Of a stretch of 64,000 bases of DNA, positions 1 to 10,761 are shown piece by piece. The DNA is taken from the NCBI RefSeq assembly GCF_042186555.1, contig NC_133327.1:50542065-50606064 (forward strand), written 5' to 3'. Numbering within the stretch: the stretch's first letter is position 1; each line of letters starts with the position of its first letter. The stretch comes from Aquarana catesbeiana. Its lineage: Eukaryota > Chordata > Amphibia > Anura > Ranidae. The notes under the pieces are model-generated. The model ran no database searches. It worked only from the letters and a program-made list of their open reading frames with translations, and was not told the DNA's origin. The position numbers and the translations under genes were made by a program.

Positions 1-432
1 GGGGATGCGACTACAGGAAATAACCAGACTGCGAATGCGACTACAGGAAATAACCAGAGACTGGGGATGCGACTACAGGAGATAACCAGAGACTGCGAAT
101 GCAACTACAGGAAATGACCAGAGAGTGGGGATGCGACTACAGGAGATAACCAGAGACTGCGAATGCAACTACAGGAAATGACCAGACTGCGAATGCGACT
201 ACAGAAAATGACCAGACTGCGAATGCGACTACAGGAGATAACCAGAGACTGCGAATGCGACTACAGGAAATGACCAGACTGCGAATGCGACTACAGGAGA
301 TGACCAGGGACTGGGGATGCGACTACAGGAGATAACCAGATTGCGAATGTGACTACAGGAGATGACCAGAGACTGGGGATGCGACTACAAGAAATGACCA
401 GAGACTGGGGATGCGACTACAGGAGATGACCA
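1..432. repeat. Minisatellite, about 30-33 bp units
   Basis: The interval is a tandem array of units built on GCGACTACAGGARATRACCA with alternating GGGGAT and GCGAAT starts. About 14 units are seen with point differences and small length changes. The array begins at the window edge, so its left limit is not seen. No spacers of unique sequence lie between units. Confidence 0.9.
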
Positions 433-601
433 GGTAGCCAGTTTTAAAATTTAAACTTTCAGCAATGCACAGCTATACAGGGGGGTAAACAACATTTCCA
501 GGGATGGTTTAGGGAAAAAAAGGGGTCTACAGGCCGTGTATATAATGTAGGCAGAAGGACCTACCTGACCAGTCGGTCTCACCTCCCGCTCTCAGAGGTC
601 C

Positions 602-700
602 AGGGGCGGAGCTTTCGTCGGTAGGGGGCGGAGTTTTGTCGGTAGGGGGCGGGGCTTTCGTCGGTAGGGGGCGGGGCTTTCGTCGGTAGGGGCGGTGATC
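602..700. repeat. GC-box-rich short tandem repeat
   Basis: Four copies of a roughly 22-25 bp unit containing GGGGCGG(A/G)G and TTTCGTCGGTAG are in tandem. Each unit carries an Sp1-type GC box. The following 300 bp stay GC-rich and contain a strong hairpin. It could be a repeat-derived promoter, but no TATA box or gene follows, so I do not call a promoter. Confidence 0.7.
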
Positions 701-773
701 TTTGTGGTCCAGAGCGGAACTCTCACAAGTGCAGGAGAGACGCTCTAATTAGGAACACACTCAGACTACATGA

Positions 774-831
774 GGAGGGGCGGGGCAGGGCAGGGTCAGA
801 GCGTCAGTGGAGCTCCCTGCCCCGCCCCTCC
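774..831. other. Perfect 17-bp GC-rich hairpin
   Basis: GGAGGGGCGGGGCAGGG at 774-790 is exactly complementary to CCCTGCCCCGCCCCTCC at 815-831, with a 24-base loop. It follows the GC-box repeat. The short open frame here on the minus strand has no recognisable domain. Confidence 0.8.
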
Positions 832-1726
832 CTGCTGACAGAGCCTCTCTCAGCCTAAGCCGAGGTCTGCTCGGCAGCGGGCTGGCTGCGGTGCTGGGAG
901 CTGAAATAATGCAGGAGGACGGGGTTTTCGTGCGGTGCAGCGGGCGGCTTTTTTCCACTACTGACTGAGCCGCTCATGGGGCCCCTCCTGACGTCGGGCC
1001 CTCGGTCGGCGACCGAGTGACCGAATGGTCAGTCCGCCCCTGCTCTTACGCTTGATAAATATGCAAAGGGTATGGAATGCAAAGAAAATCACTAGTCAAA
1101 CAGTAGTAACCACTAGGTCTTGAAAAACTAATGACCCCAGGTATAAAAGGGAAGAGAATGACCTTTTATTTCAGACTGCTCCCTTCAAATCCTAATGCCA
1201 CTGACCCAACAAACTTTGTGGCACAATTATAAACCAGTAAGTTACAAGAAATGCAATACCTAATCTCTGAATAGAGTTCCCCTTAAAGTGTGTAGATATT
1301 TTGCACAGAGTCCTTTAAGTGGGCGGAGAAGAGGAGAGTGGAGGAGTCCTTGTAATGTAGAAGTTCAGTGTCTTCAGCTAGCTCAACAAGGGCCCAGAAG
1401 GATTGCTGCACAATGGCGACCATCCATAGAAAATAGCATGTGCAAAGTGTTTCCTTTTTGACGCTTTAATGTAAAGAGATGGGATAAAGTTGTCTGCATG
1501 CAGTGTCTTTGTAGGGTGTACATAGGGTGGGCTTCTACCCTCTAACCAGTCATGATGATACCAAGGCTCAAGGGAACAGGATGTCCCAGAATAGGCTCTT
1601 GAAGAATCTGCAACCAGTGAAGGGTGCCTGGCCATGTAACTAGCGACGCTGGGATTCTGCTGTAACTGTACCGGTGATGATTATGAGTGTGACCCCAATA
1701 GTCACTAGGCCGGGGAGCTGGCAATG
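832..1726. other. No gene recognised
   Basis: GC-rich up to about 1030, then mixed unique-looking sequence. Short overlapping open frames at 1378-1814 show no family features. I see no RNA gene or clear transposon ends. Confidence 0.5.
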
Positions 1727-1763
1727 GTGAGCAGGCACTGTCTAGGCCACAGTGCCTGCTCAC
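1727..1763. other. Perfect 15-bp hairpin
   Basis: GTGAGCAGGCACTGT at 1727-1741 is exactly complementary to ACAGTGCCTGCTCAC at 1749-1763, with a 7-base loop. It may be the core of a small foldback repeat; the flanking sequence to about 1990 does not show matching ends. Confidence 0.75.
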
Positions 1764-2394
1764 ATTCCCAGGAGCGCCCGTGCCCCTGCCCCCCCACCCC
1801 AAAGCACCCCCCATGTGGCCTGGTACAGTTTAGGAGGGGGGCGCTTGCTCACCCCCTTTCCTGGCCTGCCAGGTTGCATGCTCGGATAAGGGTCTGGGGG
1901 CCCCATGCCATTTTTTAAAATTTTGGTGTGAAGGTTCCCCTCAAAATCCATACCAGACCTAATGGCCTGGTGTGCATGGGGGGGGCAAGCCGTTTTGTTT
2001 TTAATTTTTTTTTGCTATTGTCAGCAGCAGCTTGCAGCTGGGAAGCCCACTGACAGCTGATGACTCATCCGTTGTTAAGGAGATGGCGACCGGATTCTTA
2101 GTCCTTAACTACCTTTTGACTGTGTGCTCAGTGGGTGAACATCCCACCGAGCGCACAGAAAATTTGGTTGTTCGGCAAATACCTGAACGGGCGATGTTCG
2201 GGCTGAACTTATGCTCAGCCCCAACCGTTCGCCCATCCTACTTTTACACTTTGGCAGAAAAGTTAATTCACATTAGGCAATGAGATTGTCTCTTATTCCT
2301 CACCTACAAGAGAACTGAATCAAAGCGCAACATAGACATCTCAACCCAATGTTAGAGCATCATCTCCACAGAGATGATACTCCAACAAATCAAT
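1764..2394. other. No gene recognised
   Basis: Contains a C-rich stretch and the tract around 1865-1985 (GGGTCTGGGGGCCCCATGCC and following) that resembles sequence near 18100-18170 in this window, so it is probably a dispersed repeat. Nothing codes convincingly. Confidence 0.4.
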
Positions 2395-2870
2395 AGCTTA
2401 CATAGTAGGTGAGGTTGAAAAAAAGACACAAATCCACCAAGTCCAACCTATGTGTGTGATTATGTGTCAGTATTACATTGTATATCCCTGTATGTTGCGG
2501 TCATTCAGGTGATTATCTAATAGTTATAGTGTGAAAAAAGAGCGCGCATGCCCATTGTGAGCTTCGCGCATGCTCTGAAACGCGTCATGTGTTCCCGTCC
2601 ATCACAGTCATCCTGGTGATGTCACACGCTCCCAAGCGCCTTGCCGGAATACGGAAGCTTCCATTCAGCTCAGCAGCCTAGCAGCCCATCACTCCGAGTG
2701 GAGGTCCGCGGCTATCCCCTCGGAGCACCATCACAGAATTCGGCTAATGGACGCAGGATTGACCTAGAATGACCTCTCACTGGAACTGTACTTCATTTAC
2801 CTCACTGTAAGTGTGTATACATGCCTATTATTTTACATTAAATGCTTGCACTCAGAGGCGCTTTCCTTCT
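2395..2870. repeat. Dispersed repeat, possible Penelope-like terminal sequence
   Basis: The tract around 2400-2530 (AAAAGACACAAATCCACCAA) is repeat-like. After it, 2536-2870 holds paired GCGCATGC blocks followed by GAAACGCGT at 2577-2585, then a GC-rich leader and an AT-rich tail. The GAAACGCGT block is also seen at 37704-37712 and, altered, near 36445. In amphibians such blocks occur in terminal repeats of Penelope-like elements. The assignment is an inference; no coding part adjoins it. Confidence 0.3.
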
Positions 2871-4423
2871 CTTGTTTTTTAAGAAAAACTCTATGACCCT
2901 AAGGTGTAGTGTTTAGAGTCCATAAGCTAGCTTCCCTACCATATTGCCATCTAGTGGCCAAAAAAGCAGTGCAACAACACGTTTGTTATAAAGCAGCATA
3001 TTAGGTTTAACACTTCAACTCTTGATCTGTGGAAAGAAATTGCCGATCTACAAGAAAGCAGAAACACATCTTATCTGGCTAACATTCCTAACTAATAGAT
3101 AGCTATCTTGAAAATAAATATAATAATTCACAAATGTATTGCACAGAAAGAAAGGTATCTCCCCTTCTTCTTTTCTTTATAATGACTCAGTAGGGTTGGT
3201 TTTGTTTTTTCTCTTTTGGTAGACAAGTTCAAAGAACTGTTAGAAAGGCAGAGGATCCCCTCTGCAGGATCCAACATGAGTAAAATAATTTGGCCAGTAG
3301 CACATGTCCAAATGGAAGTTACCCCCTGTCTTGGGCAACACTTCAGTCCTTAAATCCAACCTTCTGGTGGCCAGCAAACTGTAACAAACCCCTTTGGGGT
3401 ATGCAACATTTTGTCTATGAAGTTCTGTATCAGGGACCTGCACCATTCTCTCATCAAGGCCCCAAATATTGACAGACCACTCCTGATCCCAGTGGCCAGC
3501 TTTTTTAATAACAAGCTTTTCCTTGAACATAAATCTCTCCAAGCTTCAGCTGTCTCTGACACTTAGAAACTTCCATCAGAAAGCAGGAGAGTTCTGGTTC
3601 CTGCAAGACTTGGGGACACAGAAGTAGTCCCAGATCTCTTTGTCACATCATTCCTAATGATGTTACTCAATCTCTTCCATCAATTGGCTGGGAACATACC
3701 AGTATTCATACCCATTCTCCAATGCTACCTGACTCTAGACTATTTTTATAGTCTGGAGAACCTGAGCAAGTGCTCTACATTCCCTCTTCCTGGAAGAACA
3801 CAGGGATTCTCAGCCCCCTAATCCATTCCCTATGCGCTTTATCCTGTGCTTTAGCTCCGGCAAAGGTGTGAAAAGGGGACCTACCTGCTGTGGGCTCTCG
3901 ATAAGCCTCACTTAGTTGCAGCCGCTTGGCAATTGGCATAGGTTGGCTGGCATGTTCCTTTTCTGCCACTTTAGGGCAGGTGTAGGAGTATGTGCTGCCT
4001 CATGCTACTCCACTCTGTCTCCCAACGACCACTCTGATTGCGACCCTTCTGGGTGTCCCACTCTGCTATAAAAAATGTGTGTGCTTGCACTCTGCTATGT
4101 TTTGTTATTGAGTGCTATAATACTATAAAACTTACTAAGTGGATCGCTCACACCTATACACACTCTCTAAACATGTATCAATGGGCAAAATGATGTTCAA
4201 AAATAGCACCGCACTCCCAAATGTTAATGTGTTAGTATCCCTTTAAATCTGCTTGCATAGCAATTTTCTAAATCAGCATATTATATTAAACCATATGTAA
4301 CATTAACAAAACAAAACAAACAATGCATAAGTCCATTAAGTGTCCTTTGGTATGCATTTGCTTGCATATGCTTAATCCTTCATAAAAAAAGGTTTATGTT
4401 CCCATATCCAAACAACTGCTTCC
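2871..4423. other. No gene recognised
   Basis: Mixed-composition sequence. The small open frames at 3240-3562 and 3775-3969 overlap on both strands and show no family motif, repeat periodicity or domain. No transposon ends were found. Confidence 0.5.
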
Positions 4424-5135
4424 TTAAAGGGGTTGTAAACCCTTGTGTTTTTTCACCTTAATGCATCCTTCATTACACTTTTGTGGAGCTTTGCATGTTA
4501 TTAAATGCTCTTTACATATTAATTTATATTAATGCTGCACAGATTGCATATTTGCACTTTTTATATACCTATATTAAATTTTTAGTATGTCAATAATCTC
4601 CATCGTTATTTGTATTTATTGATGCTGCAACTATTTACTCGCACACTGGTTTCATGTATTTATTAGTGTGCACTTTATTACTGTGCTCTGTTTGAGCTTA
4701 TTTATTTTTAGAAAATATTATTTATTTTCACTTATTATTGGAAGATTATCTTTCCTCTCTGGGATATTATTTATCACTCTTTGCGAGGCTCCATTAGTGG
4801 CCAGTCTGGGAGTGGGGTAATTTGTATTCATTTTTTTGATGTAACAATGGTTCATCATAACCTTTAGTTACACAATGTAATGGAAGATTAATATTAAGAC
4901 ACAATTATTATTTGGATTTTCCGTTATGAATATACTTGGTTACTTTACAATTTCAGTTGAGTTTATCGGTTTAATTTATTATACCTTTTAGTAAGCGCCA
5001 CATATTTTATCACTCCTTACTTCTCTCTGATTGGTGTGTGAACACCCTTATGTTGGCAGCTACACCCATTAGCTTTTTTAGTTTCCTTGTTTATATTTTG
5101 TGCCGTGCTTTTTGGTTTGCGCACTAGTATTTGTT
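4424..5135. repeat. AT-rich dispersed repeat starting TTAA-AGGGG
   Basis: The interval starts with TTAAAGGGGTTGTAAACC, an end typical of TTAA-targeted (T2/Kolobok-like) MITEs, but no matching right end was found. The remainder to 5135 is AT-rich and resembles the 3' untranslated part of Penelope-like elements. It is cut at about 5136 by the start of Tc1 sequence. Assignment is weak. Confidence 0.3.
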
Positions 5136-6333
5136 ACTATATAGGCTATAAGAAGATTGCCAAGACCCTAAAAGAGAGCTGCAGCATGGTGGTCAAGATC
5201 ATACAGCAGTTTAACAGGACAGGTTGCACTCAGAAAAGGCCTCGCCATGGTCGACCAAAGAAGTTGAGTGCACATGCTCAGCGTCATATCCAGAGGTTGT
5301 CTTTGGAAATAGACATATGAGTGCTGCCAGCATTGCTGCAGAGGTAGAAAGGGTGGGGGTCAGTCTGCCAGTGCTCAGACCATACACCGCACACTGCATC
5401 AAATTGGTCTGCATGGCTGTCATCCCAGAAGGAAGCCTCTTCTAAAGTTGATGCACAGGAAAGCCCACAAACAGTTTGCTGAAGACAAGCAGACTAAGGA
5501 CATGGATTACTGGAACCATGTCCTGTGGTCTGATGAGACCAAGTTAAATGTATTTGGTTCAGATGGTGTCAAGCGTGTGTGGCGGCAACCAGGTGAGGAG
5601 TACAAAGACAAGTGTGTCTTGCCTACAGTCAAGCATGGTGGTAGGAGTTTCATGGTCTGGGGCTGCATGAGTGCTGCTGGCACTGGAGAGCTACAGTTCA
5701 TTGAGGGAACGATGAATGCCCACATGTACTATGACATACTGAAGCAGAGCATGATCCCCTCCTTTCGGAGACTGGGCCGCAGGGCAGTATTCCAACACGA
5801 TAACAACCCCAAACACCTCCAAGATGACCATAGCTTTGCTAAAGAAGCTGAGGGTAAATGTTAGACTGGCCAAGCATGTCTCCAGACCTAAACCCTTTTG
5901 AGCATCTGTGAGGCATCCTCAAACGGAAGGTAGAGGAGCACAAGGTCTCTAACATCCACCAGCTCCGTGATGTCATCATGGAGGAGTGGAAGAGGACTCC
6001 AGTGGCAACCTTGAAGCTCTGGTGAACTCCATGCCCAAGAGGGTTAAGGCAGTGCTGGAAAATAATGGTGGCCACACAAAATATTGACACTTTGGGCCCA
6101 ATTTGGACATTTAGACTTAGGGGTGTACTCACTTTTGTTGCCAGCGGTTTAGACATTAATGGCTGTGTGTTGAGTTATTTTGAGGGGAGAGCAAATTTAC
6201 ACTGGTATACAAGCTGTACACTCACTACTTTACATTGTAGCAAAGTGTTATTTCTTCAGTGTTGTCACATAAAAGATATAATAAAATATTTACAAAAATG
6301 TGAGGGGTGTACTCACTTTTGTGAGATTCTGTA
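5136..6333 (+). mobile_element. Tc1/mariner-type element, 5'-truncated
   Basis: The 3' terminal inverted repeat is present (GGGGTGTACTCACTTTTGTG at 6304-6323, ending GATTCTGTA with a TA target). A related internal block GGGGTGTACTCACTTTTGT lies at 6120-6138. The matching left terminal repeat is absent: the element begins inside the transposase N-terminus at about 5140. Without a left end it cannot move. It is a dead fossil of the vertebrate Tc1 group. Confidence 0.85.
5150..6030 (+). pseudogene. Tc1-like transposase pseudogene
   Basis: The paired helix-turn-helix N-terminus is partial (HGRPKKLSAHAQRHIQR, frame at about 5241-5291). The DDE domain is best preserved at 5448-5864, with VLWSDETKLNVFGSDG carrying the first Asp and FQHDNNPKH the second (usually DNDPKH). 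The segments lie in different frames. Past 5864 the reading moves to another frame containing SPDLNPFEHL, where the third catalytic acid normally lies, followed at once by a TGA where the family has Trp. The start is missing. It is non-functional; the order and spacing match Tc1 transposases of about 340 residues. Confidence 0.9.
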
Positions 6334-6356
6334 TATTTACTTGATATAAACAAAAT

Positions 6357-6370
6357 CCCCCCCCCCCCCC
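6357..6370. repeat. Poly-C tract (14 bases)
   Basis: An uninterrupted run of 14 C lies just beyond the Tc1 right end. It is a simple repeat. Confidence 0.9.
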
Positions 6371-6544
6371 TTGTTCTAATCTCTGATCCTCTACAACATT
6401 AATAAAGGCATCTAATATACAATTAAATACATAAATCCCCCATAGGTGAGATTACATTTTAGGGAATATTCTCTGTTAATAATTAGGTGGATAGCAAAGA
6501 ATAATTCTCTCTACCTGTATATTTATACATCACTCAGAAAGCAT

Positions 6545-7037
6545 GTCAGATCAAATTCTTTGTTGAGACCTTTTGGCGCCAGGAAGCTCAGCTCATGAAT
6601 CTACTTTGATTCTTTTTTGCACAGCTCCCTAATTTTATTGCCACCCCTCTAATGACTTTTATGTGTTTCTATGCCACAAAAGTGCCTGTCCTTCCTACTT
6701 TTGTTATGAACCTTACAGAAATGATTAGAAAGGTGGTGTTTTACATAGCCCTTATGTATGTTGTATATGTGTTCTTTCATTTTATCTTCAATGCCCTTTT
6801 CGTTCTTCCTATTTATAATAAATTGCATGGACATTTAATTGCATACACCACCCCTTGGGTGTCACATGAGATAAAATCCCTAATGGTATATTCCTTTCCT
6901 GTATGGTCATTTATGAATGAACCCCTACGCCTCATATTTCCAACAATTCTGCTGTAACTATAGCATCTTCCACACGCATAAAAGCCTTTACCAATAAAAA
7001 ATGATAAAACCTTTTCTATCTGGGGGGTTTCTGACAT
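6545..7037 (-). pseudogene. Penelope-like retroelement, GIY-YIG endonuclease C-terminus
   Basis: Read on the minus strand, 6813-7037 gives FISCDTQGVVYAIKCPCNLL, the lead-in to a GIY-YIG domain. After a frame change, 6649-6834 gives KEHIYNIHKGYVKHHLSNHF and RHFCGIETHKSH. A third piece near 6545-6615 reads IHELSFLAPKGLNKEFDLTC after a TAG where the family has Trp. This is the endonuclease that Penelope-like elements carry C-terminal to their reverse transcriptase. The reverse transcriptase is absent and the gene has at least one frameshift and one stop. It is a 3' fragment and not functional. Confidence 0.8.
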
Positions 7038-9260
7038 TTTTCACTAGTTTATCTCTTAGCGTCGGGGCTTTCTTATAAATGAACATTGACCCACTCTGCT
7101 ATGTTCCCCTCACTCTGCTGTGGATCAAACTTGGGTGACTTTGGGTCAGTCTCTGTCACCCGCCTCCTTAACTGGCTCACCTTTTTCTGTGGTTACCTCT
7201 GGCTCTTCTTTAACGCAGGACACAAGGATCACAGCAGCAGCCGGCATTTCTGTTTCTACTGCAGCCTTGGCCTCACTGGCAGATGTAGGTAGCTCCAATG
7301 TTCTCAGAATAAGTCTCTGTCCATAACTGCAAGCTCAGCCTCTCCTCTTCAGTCTTGGCTCCTTCCTGCTTAACAGTGGTTGAGGAGCCTAAAATGTCAT
7401 ACCATAGCCTTGTCTGTCGACGTGATCCTAGTACCTCTGCTCAGTAGCCCGTACTACAGTTTAGTGTGTAGGTGGTGAGTGGCAAATGGCTGGGTGTCAA
7501 CATTAGGAGCAGCTCTCTGCAATGTCCACAATGGATCCAGGCTTTTACTGCTGTTGTTGACTTTTGGCAGTGTATACAAGGCATAGATCCCTTCATTGTA
7601 CTCAGTGCAAAAGAGCCTCTGTGCACCAACCACACACTGTAGTCAAACACTCTTGGGTCTCAGCCAGGCAGGATAATTGCCCTGGGGGCATGACACTAAC
7701 TGGTGCCATCATCCAAAGAACTGAAAGAGCTCAACTATAGCACAGTACTCCACGTGGAAGCTCTGGCTCACTGCCGCACTGACTTTTGCTCCCACAATGT
7801 GCAGCACTAAAGCTCCATCTTTCTATTCTCCCCATGCTTGGTAAGTTTTCCCTATACAGAGAGTTAACTTCTCAGTTAACTTATCTTCTCAGCCAAACTT
7901 TGTTCTTCACAGCAATTAAAAAACCCCCAATGACCCTCTCCTGTTGCATGCACAGCAGACAGTCTATGGAAACACCCCAATGCCCAGTCTTCTGTCGGTT
8001 TCTATTGGCAACAGCAGCAGGCACCACAGGGATATTCCAAAGATGAGCCCCCACAAGAAGCACTCAACCCTGAAGGGGCCACTGGAAACAGACATGTTCT
8101 CCCTAGTAGTACTCAGTCCAGGGGTTGCCTTTTTTAGGATTTATTGCTGAAGAATTTTAACAGGAGGACATAATTTAGGGTCATGAGTTACTACAAAAAG
8201 GATCAGAAATAGCAGCAAAAGAACAAGCTTCTCTCTAATCTCACAATAGAAGCTTCTCTGAAGGTAGCTAAGGGTGTTGGTATATCTAAGGCCCCACAGC
8301 TGTAGATCACAGGGCAATCATTAGAAAATGATTCTCGTTTCACCTCTGTGCAACTATCAGACCCCAGTAAGATCTTTGCTCACTATAGCCCCGAAACTGT
8401 CTGCCGCCTGACCTCCGCTGGTAGATCCTTAATGAGGGAAATGACAAAGTCCTCCTTCAGACCTGGACTCTGAAACCGTGTCCTTCAGCAGTATCCCTTT
8501 CTTAGCTGACTTCCGCAGACAAAAAAAAAAATCATATTGAAATGTCAGAGAGTTATATCTCATAAAGTTCTATTTGCTGTCATGTGGTGTGCAGCGGTGG
8601 ATTGCTTCACACTGACCTGCTCTAAAAAGAAGTAAGGCTTGCCATACCTTTTTCAGGGCACACTGCCAGCATATCACTGCAACACAGTGGTGTGAACCGG
8701 GCACAGAGGAGACAAGGAAACACTTTTAAGCAAGGTTAATGTTAGGCAGGTCATAGAGGATGCAACCAGTGCGTTGAACAAAAAAAATATTTGATTCCCC
8801 AACCTACACACTCTGTGTTTGGATGAGGGAATCCATCCCACTGAGCTATTGTATTCTAACAGTGGGGTAAGTTCCTCACTGTCAGAATAGAATAGTCAGT
8901 GTTGCTGCCAAGCAAAACAATAAAAAATAAAATCCTGACAGGCTGGTTGTACCTAAGTTGGTCAAAAGATTGACTTCTGTACAACCAACCTGCCCATAGA
9001 TGGATAAAATTGGTCCCTTCTGAACTGGCCACATTTAGATCCATCTATTTCCATATTTAGGCTGGAGTTCCATATTAAAGGGTAGAAGTTCCCCATTGAT
9101 TACTCAGATTGCACATTGTAACATTATGGCAGCTGTCAAGATGAGGAGTAACATTTAAACACACAGCCAAGAACATATAGACTTCTATACAGGCACCAGG
9201 GCTAGCATCCAGGAAGTAGATGTTGACCCTAAGTAATGTCTGACCTAAAATGATGCTGTC
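7038..9260. other. No gene recognised
   Basis: About 2.2 kb without a recognisable gene. Open frames at 7086-7326, 7786-8150 and 8856-9044 are short, overlap each other on both strands, and show no domain. The codon patterns look like chance readings of repeat-type DNA. A poly-A tract lies at about 8521-8532. An ancient LTR or SINE fragment could be here, but I see no diagnostic motif. Confidence 0.5.
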
Positions 9261-9447
9261 CTTGGAAGTAGGGATGAGCCGAACACCCCCTGGTTCAGTT
9301 CACGTCCAGAACATGCGAAAGGACCGAAAGTGTGCGCGAAATTTCGAACACCGTTAAGGTCAATGGGACTCGAACATGAGAAATCAAAAGTGCAAATTTT
9401 AACCACTTGCCGACCGCCGCACGACTATATACATCGGCAGAATGGCA

Positions 9448-9489
9448 CGGGCAGGCAAAAGGACTTACAGGTACGTCCTTGCCTGCCCG
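9448..9489. other. piggyBac left subterminal hairpin
   Basis: CGGGCAGGCAAAAGGAC at 9448-9464 pairs with GTCCTTGCCTGCCCG at 9475-9489, with a two-base bulge. A similar hairpin lies at the same place in the derivative copy (about 39784-39818) with different arm bases. It may be a transposase recognition structure; that role is an inference. Confidence 0.65.
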
Positions 9490-10761
9490 CGGGTGGGGGG
9501 TCCGATCGGACCCCCCCCGGTGCCAGCGGCGGTCGGATCGAGGTCAGGGTCGATTGAAGGTGAGGGGGAGGCCACTCATTCGTGGCTCCCCCCTCGCGAT
9601 CGCTCCTGGCCAATGACGAGCTTCCTCGGCTTCTGTGAATGTAAACAGAAGCGGAGGAAGTGATGTAATCTCTCCTCGAGCCGGTCTTTTTGATCCGGCG
9701 CCGAGGAGAGAAGACATCCAAGTAAGTGCACCAACACTACACTAACAGTAGAACACGCAGGCACACTTGTCACCCCCCTGTCACCCCCAGTCACCCCCTG
9801 ATCACCCCCCTGTACCCCCACACATACTGACACCAATAGCAGGTTTTTTTTTTTCTGATTATTGCATTGGTGTCAGTTTGTGTCAGTTACAAGTGTTAGG
9901 GCAGTTAGGTTAGCCCCCTTTAGGTCTAGGGTACCCCCCCTTAGGTCCAGGGTACCCCCCTAACCCCCCTAATAAAGTTTTAACCCCGTGATCACCCCCC
10001 GTCGCCAGTGTCACTAAGCGATCGTTTTTCTGATCGCTGTATTAGTGACACAGGTGACGCTAGTTAGGGAGGTAAGTATATAGGTTCGCCGTCAGTGTTT
10101 TTTATAGCGACAGGGACCCCCATATACTACCTTCTAAAGGTTTTAACCCCTTGATTGCCCCCTAGTTAACCCTTTCACCAGTGATCACCATATAATTGTT
10201 ACGGGTGACGCTGGTTAGTTGGTTTGTTTTTTGTAGTTTTTTATAGTTTATTATAGTTTTAGGGCACCCGCCGTTTATTACCTTATAAAGGTTTAACCCC
10301 CTAATTGCCCGGCGGTGATATAAGTTAAGTTTTTAGGGTCATATAAGGTCTGCGTCGCCCCAGGCAGCGTCAGGTTAGCGCCAGTACCGCTAACACCCAC
10401 GCACGCAGCATACACCTCCCTTAGTGCTATAGTATCTGAACGGATCGATATCTGATCCGATCAGATCTATACTCCCCAGCAGTTTAGGGTCCCCCAAAAA
10501 AACGCAGTGTTAGCGGGATCAGCCCAGATACCTGCTAGCACCTGCGTTTTGCTCCTCGGCCCAGCCCAGCCCACCCAAGTGCAGTATCGATCGATAACTG
10601 TCACAAAACACTAAGCACACATAACTGCAGCGTTCGCAGAGTCAGGCCTGATCCCTGCGATCGCTAACAGTTTTTTGGTAGCGTTTTGAATCAGTCGCTG
10701 ACAGTCAGGAGCTTTTTTGCCTGTGAGTCTCACTAGTGTACCCCTAAATTTAGAGCCCAAA
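9490..10761 (+). other. piggyBac leader region
   Basis: A 1.27 kb non-coding leader upstream of the transposase ATG. It holds C-rich blocks (ACCCCC, TAACCCC) and several short repeats of the type GTTTTAACCCCYTGATYRCCCC. CGATCG-rich dyads are common. Much of it is kept, and part duplicated, in the derivative at 39.7-41.3 kb. I cannot place a promoter with confidence. Confidence 0.5.

Noticed and set aside
1..432. Regular repeats resembling a CRISPR array
   Set aside because: Units are contiguous without unique spacers, vary in length and sequence, and the window is vertebrate DNA.
2536..2600. An intact hammerhead ribozyme at the GAAACGCGT block
   Set aside because: The CUGANGA box cannot be found at the right place relative to a stem, so only the shared block is reported.
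7086..8150. A possible host exon cluster
   Set aside because: Short overlapping frames on both strands, no splice-consistent pattern, and no family motif.
10717..10761. A 15-residue N-terminal extension of the piggyBac transposase
   Set aside because: It would need a TTG start; the first ATG at 10762 has a good initiation context and gives the expected acidic N-terminus.
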